Below are positions 33,577 to 33,922 of a DNA stretch of 33,922 nt, piece by piece. Source of the stretch: G020354785 sp964534745 (GTDB lineage: Bacteria; Bacteroidota; Bacteroidia; Bacteroidales; UBA10428); the NCBI GenBank assembly GCA_964534745.1, contig CAZHQW010000039.1, forward strand, positions 1-33,922, written 5' to 3'. The stretch's first letter is position 1, and each line of letters starts with the position of its first letter. The position numbers were made by a program, and so were the translations under genes. The notes under the pieces are model-generated. The model was not told where the DNA came from. It searched no databases and worked only from the letters and a program-made list of their open reading frames with translations.

Positions 33577-33922
33577 ATGAGCATTAATCAGCCTCTTGCT
33601 GACAGGATGAGGCCCGGGACCCTGGATGAGTTTGTCGGACAGAACCACCTGGTTGGCAAAAACTCAATACTAAGGCAGAGTATTGAATCAGGTAATATAC
33701 CATCATTTATTTTATGGGGGCCACCCGGTGTCGGAAAAACAACGCTTGCAAAAATAATAGCCAATATTCTGGAAAGGCCTTTTCATAGTTTAAGTGCCAT
33801 AAATGCAGGGGTCAAAGATGTCAGGGATACTATTGAAAAAGCAAAAAAGCAGCAATTCTTCAATCGTCCCAACCTCATATTATTTATTGACGAGATTCAC
33901 AGGTTTAATAAGTCACAGCAGG
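33577..33922 (+). CDS. rarA: Replication-associated recombination protein A, AAA ATPase (5' end only)
   Basis: The first 115 codons are visible and the gene runs off the right edge. The start MSINQPLADRMRPGTLDEFVGQ is the usual opening of RarA/MgsA (also called WHIP/Mgs1 family). Walker A is GPPGVGKT (48-55) and Walker B is LILFIDEIHRF around 99-109. RarA is related to clamp-loader ATPases and acts at stalled replication forks. The ATG at 33577 follows 33 bases after the T9SS cargo gene. No other start is plausible because the conserved N-terminus begins here. Confidence 0.93.
   Translation, partial: MSINQPLADRMRPGTLDEFVGQNHLVGKNSILRQSIESGNIPSFILWGPPGVGKTTLAKIIANILERPFHSLSAINAGVKDVRDTIEKAKKQQFFNRPNLILFIDEIHRFNKSQQ

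Noticed and set aside
1..33922. Frequent hexamer GGACTG/CAGTCC that might be a skewed chromosomal motif
   Set aside because: By eye most cases are in-frame Gly-Leu codons (gga ctg) and follow gene strand, so codon use explains them; a count against a codon-shuffled control would be needed to claim more.
1..33922. CRISPR arrays, tRNA or rRNA genes, insertion sequences, phage genes
   Set aside because: No spaced direct repeats, cloverleaf-like sequence, transposase or phage protein could be recognised.

Overview
The window looks like a piece of a Bacteroidota chromosome, most likely a free-living or sediment-type member of the Bacteroidales/Marinilabiliales. The evidence is: proteins ending in type IX secretion (T9SS) sorting domains, many signal-peptide lipoproteins, a Bacteroidota-type ECF sigma/anti-sigma pair with DUF4252 proteins, AT-rich leaders with few Shine-Dalgarno sequences, and -7 boxes of the TAnnTTTG type. 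The genus assignment is inference. I see no rRNA, tRNA, CRISPR array, insertion sequence or prophage gene. Coding density is high; no gap between genes exceeds about 150 bases.

Region 1 (1-6921): the 3' end of a GH2 exo-glycosidase and a GH3 lipoprotein (glycan trimming); then, on the minus strand, a soluble triple-PAS hybrid histidine kinase and a D-2-hydroxyacid dehydrogenase; then a coiled-coil/beta-rich probable envelope protein.

Region 2 (7024-13443): a plus-strand operon encoding a split transketolase (two subunits), a GntP-family sugar-acid permease, a zinc medium-chain dehydrogenase, a tartronate-semialdehyde-reductase-like enzyme and a GH8 lipoprotein. The set suggests import and breakdown of a sugar acid or oligosaccharide-derived sugar by a route I cannot match exactly to a textbook operon. 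A KDPG-type aldolase lies separately at 18866-19507.

Region 3 (13427-21043): DinB-like protein, a cation-chloride-cotransporter-like permease, a DUF4153-like membrane protein, a MetZ-like sulfhydrylase, the KDPG-type aldolase, a TerB-like protein and an exonuclease fused to a GIY-YIG domain.

Region 4 (21193-25970): a very large secreted CotH protein with two lamin-tail domains and a sorting tail, a lipoprotein made of two copies of one module, and a small exported repeat-like protein.

Region 5 (25987-31708, all minus strand): in transcription order, SDR oxidoreductase, 4HBT thioesterase, DUF4252 protein, ECF sigma factor, anti-sigma-like protein, second DUF4252 protein, and a RelA/SpoT-type (p)ppGpp synthetase whose hydrolase residues are all replaced. 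A perfect 14-bp inverted repeat sits directly against the start codon of the first DUF4252 gene. This sigma/DUF4252/RelA block and the split-transketolase operon are the two most interesting parts.

Region 6 (31849-33922): a T9SS cargo protein with a duplicated module, then the 5' end of rarA (mgsA), cut by the window edge.
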